Below, piece by piece: positions 45,912 through 55,315 of a stretch of DNA of 64,000 nucleotides (positions within the stretch are counted from its first letter, which is position 1; each line of letters begins with the position of its first letter). The translations under genes were made by a program, and so were the position numbers. The stretch comes from Winogradskyella haliclonae (GTDB lineage Bacteria; Bacteroidota; Bacteroidia; Flavobacteriales; Flavobacteriaceae). A model generated the notes under the pieces. The model was given only the letters and a program-made list of their open reading frames with translations, had not been told where the DNA came from and searched no databases. Location: the NCBI RefSeq assembly GCF_014635865.1, contig NZ_BMDQ01000003.1:186001-250000 (forward strand), written 5' to 3'.

Positions 45912-46589
45912 CTACTCTATCCATTTAAGAGAATTATAATTTTCAATTTTTATACGTTTACCTGAGGTACAAATAAGGTTCTCTTTTTTAAATTGAGATA
46001 AGATACGTATAGCAGATTCTGTTGCAGTCCCAACAATACTTGCATAATCTTCCCTAGATAGTACAATAGAAAGATAACCATCATAATCTACTCCAAAACT
46101 ATCATGTATATACATTAATGCTTCGGACATTCTCTTTTTAACTGATTTCTGTGCCATATTAACAAATGAATGCTCAGATTCCTTCAAATCTTCAGTCATC
46201 TTTTGTAGAACATCTAAAGTAAAATTTGGATTTTTTTGTAAATCCGTAATGATTTCAGATTTTGGAATAAAACACATTTCCATTTCTGTTAAAGCTGTAG
46301 CAGTTAAGCTAGACGAATCATTAGTTACAAGAGACCTTTTTCCTAATAAACCTCCTTTTACGATTAACTTCACGACTTGGTCTTTACCGTTTTCGCTGAG
46401 CTTAGTAAGTTTACAAACACCATCTTTAACACAGTAAATACCATTAATAAAATCGCCCTCTTCAAAAATGACATATCCCTTCTGAAATGTCTTACCTGTT
46501 TTACAAGCAGAAACTCGCATTAACTCTTGTTTTGTTAAGGCTTTTAAGGAGTTAAACTCCTTAATGATGCACTGCTCGCATTTACTCAT
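45912..46589 (-). CDS. Fnr/Crp-family regulator of microaerobic respiration
   Basis: A 225-residue regulator starting MSKCEQC at 46589; a TTG 24 bases upstream lies in the promoter. The cyclic-nucleotide-like domain includes YVIFEEGDFINGIYCVKDG. Cys 4 and Cys 7 (CEQC) match the first two Fe-S ligands of E. coli FNR, and Cys 106 (MEMCFIP) aligns with FNR Cys 122. The third ligand is displaced, with Cys 29 as candidate, so an oxygen-sensing cluster is plausible but altered. The helix-turn-helix GTATESAIRILSQF keeps the Glu and Arg that read TGA. It lies divergent to ccoI and heads the oxidase region. Confidence 0.88.
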   Translation of the reverse strand: MSKCEQCIIKEFNSLKALTKQELMRVSACKTGKTFQKGYVIFEEGDFINGIYCVKDGVCKLTKLSENGKDQVVKLIVKGGLLGKRSLVTNDSSSLTATALTEMEMCFIPKSEIITDLQKNPNFTLDVLQKMTEDLKESEHSFVNMAQKSVKKRMSEALMYIHDSFGVDYDGYLSIVLSREDYASIVGTATESAIRILSQFKKENLICTSGKRIKIENYNSLKWIE

Positions 46590-46610
46590 ATTCTGTAAAT
46601 TTAGTAAAAC

Positions 46611-46626
46611 CAAAGATACAAATTTA
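46611..46626 (-). promoter_or_regulatory. Two candidate -7 elements of the fnr gene
   Basis: On the minus strand TAAATTTG (46626-46619) and TATCTTTG (46618-46611) are both perfect TAnnTTTG matches before the ATG at 46589. The first directly abuts the Fnr box, so binding there would interfere with the promoter. Confidence 0.5.
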
Positions 46627-46645
46627 ACATGATTTTTATCATGTT
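46626..46645. promoter_or_regulatory. Fnr-type box between fnr and ccoI
   Basis: A 20-base perfect inverted repeat, arms AACATGAT and ATCATGTT around TTTT, containing ATGATTTTTATCAT (46629-46642). Its centre is 36.5 bases before the final G of GATATTTG (46665-46672), the ccoI -7 candidate. The same distance is found at the other two boxes. Confidence 0.82.
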
Positions 46646-46664
46646 TTTTAAGTTAAGAAAGCAA

Positions 46665-46672
46665 GATATTTG
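46665..46672 (+). promoter_or_regulatory. -7 candidate of ccoI
   Basis: GATATTTG, seven of eight matches to TAnnTTTG, 28 bases before the ATG at 46701 and correctly spaced from the Fnr box. Confidence 0.55.
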
Positions 46673-46700
46673 CCCTAGGTATGTCTAAAAATGCAAGTTA

Positions 46701-49073
46701 ATGCAAAGCTCTTTATGTTTTCATTGTGGTGATGATTGTGGTAAATCTTCTATTTACTTTAAAGAAAAATCATTTTGTTGTAATGGTTGCAAAACTGTTT
46801 TCGAAATTTTCAGTGAGAATGATTTAACCTCTTACTATGACTTACAACAATCGCCAGGAGCAATTCCTAAGGCAATTGAAGGAAAATACGATTTTCTATC
46901 TCAGAAAACTATTATAGAAAAACTCACAGATTTTAAAAGTGATACTATAGAAATTACTACACTCTATATTCCACATATACATTGTAGCTCTTGTATTTGG
47001 ATACTGGAAAACCTCAATAAACTCAATCCAAATATTACTGATTCACAAGTTAATTTTGGAAAAAAAACGGTTCGTATCACCTATAAATATGAAGAAACAG
47101 ATTTAAAATCACTAGTAGTATTACTTAGTAAAATTGGTTATGAACCTTATATAAGTTTAGACGATTATAAGTCAAACCAAAAACATATCAATAGATCTTT
47201 GATTTATAAGCTTGGCGTTGCTGGGTTTGGTTTTGGAAATATTATGTTTTTATCTTTTCCAGAATATTTTGAAGTCAATGAGTTTTGGTTAGAGCAATAC
47301 AAACATCTCTTCAGATGGTTGATGTTTGGACTATCCTTACCAGTCGTTTTTTATTCTGGTCAAGATTATTTTATATCTGCCTACAAAGGACTTAAAGCAA
47401 AATTATTAAATATAGATGTACCCATTGCCTTAGGTATTTCGGTATTGTTCATAAGAAGTACTGCAGACATAACCTTTGACTTAGGCTCAGGTTTTTTTGA
47501 TAGCCTTTCAGGCTTAATATTTTTCTTATTAGTTGGGAAATTTTTTCAGCAAAAGACTTATAATTTTTTATCCTTTGAACGTGATTACAAATCATACTTT
47601 CCCATTGCTGTTACTAAAATTAAAAATGGAAAGGAAACTAGTGTTCAGGTATACGAAATTAAAAACGGAGATCACTTACTAATCAGAAACCAAGAACTCA
47701 TACCTGTAGACAGTTTATTAATAAACGGAAGAGCAAAGATAGATTATAGCTTTGTTACAGGTGAATCGCAAACTGTTGGTAAAAGTAAAGGCGAAAAGTT
47801 ATTTGCTGGAGGTAAACAAACATCAGGAGTCATTGAAATTAAAGCTCTAAAATCTGTAGAACAAAGCTATCTTACCCAATTGTGGAGTAACGATGTATTC
47901 AATAAAAATAAAGAAGATGGTTTTACTAACATTACCAACTCTATAAGCAAGCATTTTACGATTTCTATTTTAACTATAGCATTTATAGCAACTGGTTATT
48001 GGCTTTTAATAGACCCTTCAAAAGCCATGAATGTTTTTACAGCAGTGCTTATTATTGCCTGCCCATGTGCAATAGCATTATCTGCGCCATTTACTTTTGG
48101 AAACTTATTGCGAATTTTTGGTAAGCTAAAGTTTTATATTAAAAACACTAGTGTCATTGAACAATTAGCCCAAATAGATACTATAATTTTTGATAAAACT
48201 GGGACTATAACATCTAACAAAACTAGTACCGCTCAATATCAAGGCAAAGCGCTTTCAGATGATGAGGCAGTCGTATTAAAAAACTCTCTTAGAGGCTCCA
48301 ATCATCCTTTGAGTCGCACACTATACAATATTTTAAAGGATAACAATATTATATCACTCGATATGTTTAAAGAGCATATTGGTAAAGGCATAGAAGCTAA
48401 ATACGAGGACACAAACCTAAAAATTGGTTCTGCAAAATTTGTTGGTAACACTGACCATAAAACTGCATTAAATACCACAGTACATATAAGTAGTAATGAT
48501 AACTACAAAGGTAAGTTCACCTTTTACAATAGCTATAGAGAAGGCATCTCCAAATTATTTAATCAACTTAAAACGTATTATAATTTGGCCATACTATCTG
48601 GAGATAGTGAAGGTGAACTTGAAAATCTAAAGAAACTCTTACCTTCAAAAACAAAACTGATTTTTAATCAGAAACCTGAAGACAAATTAGAATACATTAA
48701 ATATCACCAAAGCCAAGGAACAAACATACTAATGGTTGGAGACGGCCTTAATGATGCTGGTGCACTTGCCCAAAGTGATGTAGGTATTGTAATCTCTGAA
48801 GACATTAATGTTTTCTCTCCTGCTTGTGATGCTATTTTAGATGCCGAAAAATTTAAAAGATTATTTAGTTACATAAGAGCATCCAAATCGGCTATTTTAA
48901 TTGTGAGATGGAGCTTCTTACTCTCACTTTTTTACAATATCATCGGTTTATATTTTGCTGTTACTGGACAACTATCTCCTGTTATTGCAGCAATTTTAAT
49001 GCCCCTAAGCTCAATAAGCATAGTAGTTTTCACTACTATTTCTACAAACATACTAGGTCAACGATTAAAATGA
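46701..49073 (+). CDS. ccoI: Copper-transporting P-type ATPase for cbb3 oxidase assembly
   Basis: A 790-residue heavy-metal P1B ATPase of the FixI/CcoI group, delivering copper for CcoN. The N-terminus has a cysteine cluster (FHCGDDC, FCCNGC) and an HMA domain with HCSSC near residue 93. Membrane motif ACPCAIAL lies near 453, the phosphorylated Asp in DKTGT near 496, and GDGLNDAGAL near 680. The cysteine-rich N-terminus plus HMA is the usual CcoI layout. It is preceded by an Fnr box and followed after 79 bases by ccoS, which has its own box. Confidence 0.93.
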   Translation: MQSSLCFHCGDDCGKSSIYFKEKSFCCNGCKTVFEIFSENDLTSYYDLQQSPGAIPKAIEGKYDFLSQKTIIEKLTDFKSDTIEITTLYIPHIHCSSCIWILENLNKLNPNITDSQVNFGKKTVRITYKYEETDLKSLVVLLSKIGYEPYISLDDYKSNQKHINRSLIYKLGVAGFGFGNIMFLSFPEYFEVNEFWLEQYKHLFRWLMFGLSLPVVFYSGQDYFISAYKGLKAKLLNIDVPIALGISVLFIRSTADITFDLGSGFFDSLSGLIFFLLVGKFFQQKTYNFLSFERDYKSYFPIAVTKIKNGKETSVQVYEIKNGDHLLIRNQELIPVDSLLINGRAKIDYSFVTGESQTVGKSKGEKLFAGGKQTSGVIEIKALKSVEQSYLTQLWSNDVFNKNKEDGFTNITNSISKHFTISILTIAFIATGYWLLIDPSKAMNVFTAVLIIACPCAIALSAPFTFGNLLRIFGKLKFYIKNTSVIEQLAQIDTIIFDKTGTITSNKTSTAQYQGKALSDDEAVVLKNSLRGSNHPLSRTLYNILKDNNIISLDMFKEHIGKGIEAKYEDTNLKIGSAKFVGNTDHKTALNTTVHISSNDNYKGKFTFYNSYREGISKLFNQLKTYYNLAILSGDSEGELENLKKLLPSKTKLIFNQKPEDKLEYIKYHQSQGTNILMVGDGLNDAGALAQSDVGIVISEDINVFSPACDAILDAEKFKRLFSYIRASKSAILIVRWSFLLSLFYNIIGLYFAVTGQLSPVIAAILMPLSSISIVVFTTISTNILGQRLK

Positions 49074-49088
49074 GAAAGTTAATTAGAT

Positions 49089-49102
49089 ATGATAAATGTC
49101 AT
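49089..49102. promoter_or_regulatory. Fnr-type box upstream of ccoS
   Basis: ATGATAAATGTCAT, an ATGA-N6-TCAT palindrome just after the ccoI stop. Its centre (49095.5) is 36.5 bases before the last G of TATTTTTG at 49125-49132. Confidence 0.82.
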
Positions 49103-49124
49103 GTTTTAAAAAAAGGTTCAAGAG

Positions 49125-49132
49125 TATTTTTG
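49125..49132 (+). promoter_or_regulatory. -7 element of the ccoS-ccoNOQPGH operon
   Basis: TATTTTTG, a perfect TAnnTTTG match, 20 bases before the ccoS ATG. Confidence 0.6.
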
Positions 49133-49152
49133 AGCCATAACTTCAAATAGGT

Positions 49153-49311
49153 ATGGGCGTTATATACATTTTACTTGTGGTAAGCATAATAGTAGCTATT
49201 GTGTTTTTTGCTGTGTTTGTTTTAGCTGTAAAATCTGGACAGTATGACGATAGTTATACACCATCGGTACGTATGCTTTTTGAAGATGAAATCGTAAAAA
49301 AGAAAAACTAA
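49153..49311 (+). CDS. ccoS: cbb3-type cytochrome oxidase assembly protein CcoS
   Basis: A 52-residue protein, MGVIYILLVVSIIVAIVFF at the start, one membrane helix (about residues 4-26), then the CcoS signature KSGQYDDSYTPSVRMLFEDE. CcoS is needed to insert heme and copper into cbb3 oxidase. Its place between ccoI and ccoNO is the standard one. The ATG at 49153 is supported by the promoter at 49125 and by the family N-terminus. Confidence 0.93.
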   Translation: MGVIYILLVVSIIVAIVFFAVFVLAVKSGQYDDSYTPSVRMLFEDEIVKKKN

Positions 49312-49334
49312 ACTAAATAATATTAATACTGACT

Positions 49335-51527
49335 ATGGAAATTCAACAATTCTATTATAACAACAAAGTCGTTAAAAAATTCCTCTATGCAACTATGCTT
49401 TGGGGAGTTGTTGGAATGCTAATAGGGCTATTACTGGCTTTAATGTACTTGTTCCCAAATATTACGGGTGACATATCATGGTTAAGCTTTGGTCGCTTAA
49501 GGCCTTTGCATACTAACGCAGTAATTTTTGCTTTTGTTGGTAATGCCATTTTTGCAGGCGTTTATTACTCTACTCAACGATTACTAAAAGCGAGAATGTA
49601 TAGTGACTTTTTAAGTAATTTTAATTTTTGGGCATGGCAGTTACTTATTGTTGGAGCAGCAATTACTCTCCCATTAGGTTATACAACCTCAAAAGAGTAT
49701 GCTGAGTTAGAATGGCCCTTTGATATAGCCATTGCCCTTATTTGGGTAGCTTTTGGTATTAATCTCATAGGTACAATTCTTAAGCGTCGTCAGCGCCATC
49801 TATATGTAGCCATTTGGTTTTATTTAGCCACATTCGTAACGGTTGCCGTACTACATATCTTTAATAGTATAGAGATACCTGTAAGTGGCTTAAAAAGTTA
49901 TTCGGTATATGCTGGTGTGCAAGACGCCTTAGTACAATGGTGGTATGGACATAATGCTGTTGCTTTTTTCTTAACAACACCTTTCCTTGGATTAATGTAC
50001 TATTTTGTTCCTAAAGCTGCTAATAGACCAGTATATTCATATAGACTTTCCATAGTTCACTTCTGGTCTTTAATTTTTATTTACATCTGGGCTGGACCTC
50101 ATCATCTGTTATATACAGCTCTTCCAGAATGGGCACAACATCTAGGTGTTGCATTCTCTGTTATGCTTATTGCGCCTTCTTGGGGTGGTATGATTAATGG
50201 ACTATTAACCCTAAGAGGTGCTTGGGACAAAGTCCGCACAGATCCTGTACTTAAATTTATGGTAGTAGCTATTACTGGCTATGGTATGGCAACATTTGAG
50301 GGACCAATGCTATCGCTTAAAAATGTAAATGCTATTGCACACTTTACGGATTGGATTATAGCTCATGTACATGTAGGCGCATTGGCATGGAATGGTTTCT
50401 TAACCTTTGGTATGATTTACTGGTTAATTCCTAAATTATTTAAAACAAAATTATACTCTGTAGGTTTAGCAAATTTACATTTCTGGATTGGCACATTAGG
50501 TATCATTTTATATGCATTACCAATGTATGTTGCAGGATTTGTTCAGGCAAGCATGTGGAAACAGTTCAATCCAGATGGCACTTTAGTATATGGAAACTTC
50601 CTGGAAACAATAACAGAAATTATCCCTATGTATTGGATGCGTGCAATAGGTGGAACTCTGTTTATTATAGGTATGCTGATACTCGTTTACAATATAATTT
50701 TAACCGTTAAAAGTTCTAAAGAAAAAGTAGTAGATGAATTAGCTGAAGCTCCTGCATTACAACGTGTTTCAAAACGGAGAGTTGCTGGTGAAGGTTGGCA
50801 CACATGGCTAGAACGTAAACCTGTTCAATTAACAATTTATGCAACAATAGCAATTCTAATTGGTGGTATAGTTCAGATTATACCAACCTTAGTAGTAGAG
50901 TCAAATATCCCTACTATAAGTAGTGTAAAACCTTACACGCCATTAGAGTTAGAAGGTAGAGATATATATATCCGTGAAGGTTGTGTTGGATGTCACTCAC
51001 AGATGATAAGGCCCTTTAGAAGTGAAGTTGAACGTTATGGAGAATATTCCAAAGCTGGAGAGTATGTCTATGATCATCCCTTCTTATGGGGTAGTAAACG
51101 TACTGGACCTGATCTACACCGAGTTGGAGGAAAATATTCAGATAGCTGGCATTTAAGCCACCTATATGACCCACAAGCAATGAATGAAGAATCTATCATG
51201 CCTAGATACCAATGGTTAATTAGAAATGCACTAGACAAATCAATGACTGAAAAAAAGATGGAAGCCATGGTAACTTTGGGAGTTCCATACTCTAAAGAAG
51301 ACATTTCCAATGCACAACAATCTATGTTAGAGCAAGGCTCACAAATAGAAAAAAACCTATACGACGACCCAGACTTTGTAAAAAGCTACGAAGCAGACAA
51401 AGCAGCTTCAGGTGCTGATTTTGTTGAAATGAAAAATCGTGAAATTGTTGCGATTATAGCATACTTACAGCGCTTAGGCACTGATATTAAAGTAAAAGAA
51501 ATTATACAAGAAACCGCACAAAACTAA
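49335..51527 (+). CDS. ccoNO: cbb3-type cytochrome c oxidase, fused subunits I and II
   Basis: A 730-residue fusion. The first about 480 residues are CcoN, the membrane heme b-b3-CuB subunit, with heme and copper ligand segments PLHTNAVIFAF, WWYGHNAVAFFL, AGPHHLLYTALP and IAHVHVGALAWNG. A linker with one more helix leads to the CcoO part, a membrane-bound cytochrome c with heme motif CVGCH near residue 549 (REGCVGCHSQMIRPF). Fusion of ccoN and ccoO is usual in Bacteroidota. It reduces oxygen to water with high affinity and pumps protons. Confidence 0.96.
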   Translation: MEIQQFYYNNKVVKKFLYATMLWGVVGMLIGLLLALMYLFPNITGDISWLSFGRLRPLHTNAVIFAFVGNAIFAGVYYSTQRLLKARMYSDFLSNFNFWAWQLLIVGAAITLPLGYTTSKEYAELEWPFDIAIALIWVAFGINLIGTILKRRQRHLYVAIWFYLATFVTVAVLHIFNSIEIPVSGLKSYSVYAGVQDALVQWWYGHNAVAFFLTTPFLGLMYYFVPKAANRPVYSYRLSIVHFWSLIFIYIWAGPHHLLYTALPEWAQHLGVAFSVMLIAPSWGGMINGLLTLRGAWDKVRTDPVLKFMVVAITGYGMATFEGPMLSLKNVNAIAHFTDWIIAHVHVGALAWNGFLTFGMIYWLIPKLFKTKLYSVGLANLHFWIGTLGIILYALPMYVAGFVQASMWKQFNPDGTLVYGNFLETITEIIPMYWMRAIGGTLFIIGMLILVYNIILTVKSSKEKVVDELAEAPALQRVSKRRVAGEGWHTWLERKPVQLTIYATIAILIGGIVQIIPTLVVESNIPTISSVKPYTPLELEGRDIYIREGCVGCHSQMIRPFRSEVERYGEYSKAGEYVYDHPFLWGSKRTGPDLHRVGGKYSDSWHLSHLYDPQAMNEESIMPRYQWLIRNALDKSMTEKKMEAMVTLGVPYSKEDISNAQQSMLEQGSQIEKNLYDDPDFVKSYEADKAASGADFVEMKNREIVAIIAYLQRLGTDIKVKEIIQETAQN

Positions 51528-51532
51528 AAACC

Positions 51533-51718
51533 ATGCTAAAATTTGTAAAAGGACATATGGAAAGTATCACCGGTATAGAGATATATCCATTGATATCGTT
51601 ACTTATATTTTTCATCTTTTTTGTAACACTTTTTTATTGGGTGTTTACCGCAAAAAAAGAGTATATCAATACGGTAAGTAATTTACCATTAGACAACCAA
51701 AACGATACTCAATTATGA
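51533..51718 (+). CDS. ccoQ: cbb3 oxidase small subunit CcoQ
   Basis: A 61-residue single-span protein: a short N-terminus, a helix PLISLLIFFIFFVTLFYWVF (about residues 19-38) and a polar tail. Length, topology and position between ccoNO and ccoP identify it as CcoQ/FixQ, which stabilises the oxidase complex. It starts 5 bases after the ccoNO stop and overlaps ccoP by 4 bases (ATGA). Confidence 0.88.
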   Translation: MLKFVKGHMESITGIEIYPLISLLIFFIFFVTLFYWVFTAKKEYINTVSNLPLDNQNDTQL

Positions 51719-52698
51719 AAAAGTTAATCCCATCTTACATAAGAGTCCCTTTTGTTTTCTTTATAATTGCTGGACTTACGGAATATTTTGTAGAATCTGG
51801 TGATCAACCTGCTTTTATAGAAAAACCTATTGTATTGGCTTTTCTATTGCTAGTACTATTAATACTAATAGCTATTGAAGGTATTGTTAGTGCTATGGAG
51901 AATGTGCTCTATCAAAGTCTAGATGAAAAAGCCAAATTACGTTATGATGCCAGTTTAAAAGCACCACCAAGACTATTAGTATGGATAAAAGATATTTACA
52001 AAAAACTATTAGGCTCAAAACCAATTGAAGAAGAAGGTGAAATAATCCTAGACCATAATTATGATGGTATAAAAGAACTTGACAACAATTTACCACCTTG
52101 GTGGGTGTATAGTTTTTACATCACTATAATATTTGGGGTGATCTATATGATACGCTACCACATATTTAATGCAGATAATCAGTTTGCTGAATACGAAATT
52201 GAATATGCTGAAGCACAACGAGCTATAGAAGAGTATAAGAAAAATGCTAAAGATTTAGTAGATGCTAACACCGTAGAGTTACTAACTGATGCATCAGATT
52301 TAAAAGCTGGTGAAAATATTTTTGTAGCTAAGTGCGCTGTATGTCATAAAGCCGATGGTGGTGGCGGTATAGGTCCTAACTTAACTGATGAGTATTGGAT
52401 ACTCGGTGGAGGTATTAAAAATGTGTTTAGAACAATTTCTGAAGGTGGGCGTTCAGGTAAAGGAATGGTGTCATGGAAAAAAGAAGGATTAAAACCATCT
52501 GAAATGGCGCAAGTAGCAAGCTATATCCTACAATTTCAAGGCACAACTCCTACAGACCCAAAAGCTCCAGAAGGTAAGCTTTGGGTAGACGAGTCTGCTC
52601 CAAAAGAAAATCTCGAAACTGATTCAGAAAAAACTACTCTACCGTCTAATACTAATGAAGCAATAGACGAAGTAACAGCTACTGAAACAACTAATTAA
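51715..52698 (+). CDS. ccoP: cbb3 oxidase diheme/monoheme subunit III
   Basis: A 327-residue membrane cytochrome c. Two N-terminal helices (about residues 9-26 and 37-60) and the conserved HNYDGIKELDNNLPPWW segment precede a further helix (YSFYITIIFGVIYMI). Only one heme c motif is visible, CAVCH near residue 207, followed by GGIGPNLTDEYW and the Met ligand in KGMVSWK. Proteobacterial CcoP has two hemes; a single heme is common in Bacteroidota. The acidic Thr/Ser-rich tail is untypical and may be flexible. Confidence 0.93.
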   Translation: MKKLIPSYIRVPFVFFIIAGLTEYFVESGDQPAFIEKPIVLAFLLLVLLILIAIEGIVSAMENVLYQSLDEKAKLRYDASLKAPPRLLVWIKDIYKKLLGSKPIEEEGEIILDHNYDGIKELDNNLPPWWVYSFYITIIFGVIYMIRYHIFNADNQFAEYEIEYAEAQRAIEEYKKNAKDLVDANTVELLTDASDLKAGENIFVAKCAVCHKADGGGGIGPNLTDEYWILGGGIKNVFRTISEGGRSGKGMVSWKKEGLKPSEMAQVASYILQFQGTTPTDPKAPEGKLWVDESAPKENLETDSEKTTLPSNTNEAIDEVTATETTN

Positions 52699-52725
52699 TA
52701 AAACCAATAAAGCAGTTGTATAATA

Positions 52726-54150
52726 ATGGAAACTCCATCAGACGAAGTTTTTAGAGATTCTATAGCTACCATCAACGAAGAAGGTAAACGCAACTGGATA
52801 TTTCCAAAAAAACCATCGGGTTCTTATTGGGAAAAACGAAAATTAGTAAGCTATTTTTTACTAATATTCTTATTTGCTTCTCCTTTTATAAAAATAAATG
52901 GCAACCAATTTTTGATGTTTAACGTCTTAGAACGACGCTTCAATATTTTTGGTTATCCATTTTGGCCTCAAGATTTTCATTTATTCGTTATATCAATGAT
53001 AATACTTGTTGTCTTTATCACACTTTTTACAGTAGGCTTTGGTCGCATTTTTTGTGGCTGGTTTTGTCCTCAAACCATTTTTATGGAAATGGTATTTAGA
53101 CGCATTGAGTTTTGGATAGATGGAGACCGAAACAAACAACGCAAATTATCCAAACAAAAATGGAATTCAGAGAAGTTGAGAAAACGTCTGCTAAAATGGT
53201 TTATATTCTTAGTTATTTCCTTTTTAATCGCTAATGTATTTCTCGCCTATTTAATAAGTAGTGATAAACTTATAAAATATGTTATTGATGGACCCTTCAA
53301 ACATTTAGGCACACTAATACCATTACTAATTTTTACAGGGGTTTTCTATTTTGTTTTTGCATGGTTTAGAGAACAAGTCTGCATAATTGCTTGTCCTTAT
53401 GGACGCTTACAAGGTGTATTACTAGACAAAAAATCTATTGTAGTAGCCTACGACCATAAAAGAGGTGAAGGAAAAAACGGCAGAAAATCGTTCCGAAAAA
53501 ATGAAGACCGTAAGATCTTAGGTCATGGAGACTGTATAGATTGTATGCAATGTGTACACGTATGCCCTACTGGAATTGATATTAGAAACGGCACACAATT
53601 AGAATGTGTAAACTGCACTGCTTGTATTGACGAATGTGATTCTATTATGGAGAAAATAAATCTCCCAAAAGGATTAATTCGCTATGCCAGCGAGGAGAAT
53701 ATTGAAACTAAAACAAGGTTTAAGTTAACGACTCGTATGAAAGGTTATATTGCTGTGCTTATTATTCTTTGTGGAATTTTATTAGGCATGATCGTATTAA
53801 GAAATGATGTGGAGGCCAATATTCTTAGATTACCTGGCCAACTTTACGAACAAAAAACTGAAACCATAATTAGTAATGTTTACACCTATAAATTAGTTAA
53901 CAAAACCTCAGAAGACATAGATAATATTAGTTTTAAGATTAGAAACTTAAATGGTGAAGTTAAACTCGTTTCTAACTCTAATAATATGGTTTTACACGCC
54001 CAAGACATCGCAGAAGGGACACTCTTTGTAGAGCTACATAGAAACGATTTATCTGGAGACAAAAATAAATTAACCATAGAAATTTATAGTGGTAATACCA
54101 TAGTCGAAACGACCACAATAGGTTTTTTGGGGCCTAGGAGTTATAATTAA
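52726..54150 (+). CDS. ccoG: cbb3 oxidase accessory iron-sulfur membrane protein
   Basis: A 474-residue FixG/RdxA/CcoG protein. Membrane segments lie in the first half, with conserved CGWFCPQTIFMEMVF and CIIACPYGRLQGVLLDK. Two [4Fe-4S] motifs follow (CIDCMQCVHVCPTGID, CVNCTACIDEC), then a helix and a C-terminal immunoglobulin-like domain. In studied species CcoG reduces Cu(II) for copper delivery to cbb3 oxidase. It follows ccoP by 27 bases in the same transcript. Confidence 0.94.
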   Translation: METPSDEVFRDSIATINEEGKRNWIFPKKPSGSYWEKRKLVSYFLLIFLFASPFIKINGNQFLMFNVLERRFNIFGYPFWPQDFHLFVISMIILVVFITLFTVGFGRIFCGWFCPQTIFMEMVFRRIEFWIDGDRNKQRKLSKQKWNSEKLRKRLLKWFIFLVISFLIANVFLAYLISSDKLIKYVIDGPFKHLGTLIPLLIFTGVFYFVFAWFREQVCIIACPYGRLQGVLLDKKSIVVAYDHKRGEGKNGRKSFRKNEDRKILGHGDCIDCMQCVHVCPTGIDIRNGTQLECVNCTACIDECDSIMEKINLPKGLIRYASEENIETKTRFKLTTRMKGYIAVLIILCGILLGMIVLRNDVEANILRLPGQLYEQKTETIISNVYTYKLVNKTSEDIDNISFKIRNLNGEVKLVSNSNNMVLHAQDIAEGTLFVELHRNDLSGDKNKLTIEIYSGNTIVETTTIGFLGPRSYN

Positions 54151-54155
54151 AACTA

Positions 54156-54608
54156 TTGAAAATGAAAGTAAATTGGGGTACAGCAATCGTATTAGCATTC
54201 ATAGGCTTTATAGCCTTTATAATGTACTTTGTTATAAGTATGAATATTGACGATAAGTATAATCATGATTTAGTTACAGATGACTATTACCAACAAGAAT
54301 TAAAATATCAAGAAGATATCGATAAGGTTGAAAATGCAAAGAAGCTACTAGAGAATATAAGCTGGGAAAAAACAACTAAAGGCATACTACTCAACTTTCC
54401 AAATAATTTAAGGGTAAAAGATATTAAAGGAAAAGTGTTCCTATATAGACCATCTAATAAGCAATTAGATTTTGACATACCAATCTCATTATCTAATCGC
54501 AACTTGCTCATACCTGACAATCGTTTGTTAGATGGTCGTTGGAACATTAAAATTGACTGGAGCTACAATGGCGAAGCTTATATGTTCAAAGACGACATCA
54601 ACTATTAA
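54156..54608 (+). CDS. ccoH: FixH/CcoH family protein
   Basis: A 150-residue protein with one N-terminal helix (TAIVLAFIGFIAFIMYFVIS, about residues 8-27) and the family segment KYNHDLVTDDYYQQELKYQEDID, then a beta-rich periplasmic domain ending LLDGRWNIKIDWSYNGEAYMF. This matches FixH, needed for assembly or stability of cbb3 oxidase. It lies 5 bases after ccoG and 5 bases before the next gene. Confidence 0.9.
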   Translation: MKMKVNWGTAIVLAFIGFIAFIMYFVISMNIDDKYNHDLVTDDYYQQELKYQEDIDKVENAKKLLENISWEKTTKGILLNFPNNLRVKDIKGKVFLYRPSNKQLDFDIPISLSNRNLLIPDNRLLDGRWNIKIDWSYNGEAYMFKDDINY

Positions 54609-54613
54609 ATATC

Positions 54614-55315
54614 ATGTTAGTAACAGCATTTGTATTAGGCTTATTAGGAAGCTTGCACTGCGTTGGGATGTGCGGACCAATAGCTTTCATGCTCCCTGTT
54701 GATAGAAGTAACTCTATTAAAAAAGTTATTCAAATAAGCATCTACCATTTTGGACGTTTACTTGCCTATAGCTTAATTGGTCTTGTATTTGGCATTGTCG
54801 GTAAAAGTCTTTACATATTTGGCATGCAACAACAACTCTCTATTGGTATAGGAGCATTAATGATTATTCTTGTCATACTACCCTATAAAACATTAGCAAC
54901 ATATAATTTATCCAAGCCAATACACCAATTAATATCTAAAATAAAATCTACATTAGGCTCTACTTTAAAAAAGAAAACATCAGATACTTTTTTAACAATT
55001 GGGTTTTTAAATGGTTTTCTTCCCTGTGGTCTAGTTTATATGGCCGTTTTTGGTGCTATTGCAACCGGGAGTCTAGTAAATGGTAGTATTTATATGCTTT
55101 TATTTGGTATTGGTACGATACCTTTAATGACTACTGCAATTTACTTTGGAAAATTTTTAAACACTACGATAAAACAACGCATTCAAAAAATTGTTCCTGC
55201 TTTAGTTATAATCATAGGAGTTTTATTCATTCTTAGAGGTTTAGGTCTTGGCATTCCTTATATTTCACCCGAACCCTTTGTAGAAATGGTTTCAAGTGGA
55301 ATAGAGTGTCATTGA
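54614..55315 (+). CDS. SafE/TauE-type (UreH-like) membrane protein of the cbb3 cluster
   Basis: A 233-residue multi-span protein with about six helices. The paired family motifs are LLGSLHCVGMCGPIAFML at the N-terminus and LNGFLPCGLVYMAVFG in the middle. The Cys and His in HCVGMC and PCG suggest metal handling, as in the CcoA/SafE-like proteins that often end cco operons of Bacteroidota and may supply copper or nickel. The exact substrate is not known. It is the last gene of the cco operon. Confidence 0.8.
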   Translation: MLVTAFVLGLLGSLHCVGMCGPIAFMLPVDRSNSIKKVIQISIYHFGRLLAYSLIGLVFGIVGKSLYIFGMQQQLSIGIGALMIILVILPYKTLATYNLSKPIHQLISKIKSTLGSTLKKKTSDTFLTIGFLNGFLPCGLVYMAVFGAIATGSLVNGSIYMLLFGIGTIPLMTTAIYFGKFLNTTIKQRIQKIVPALVIIIGVLFILRGLGLGIPYISPEPFVEMVSSGIECH

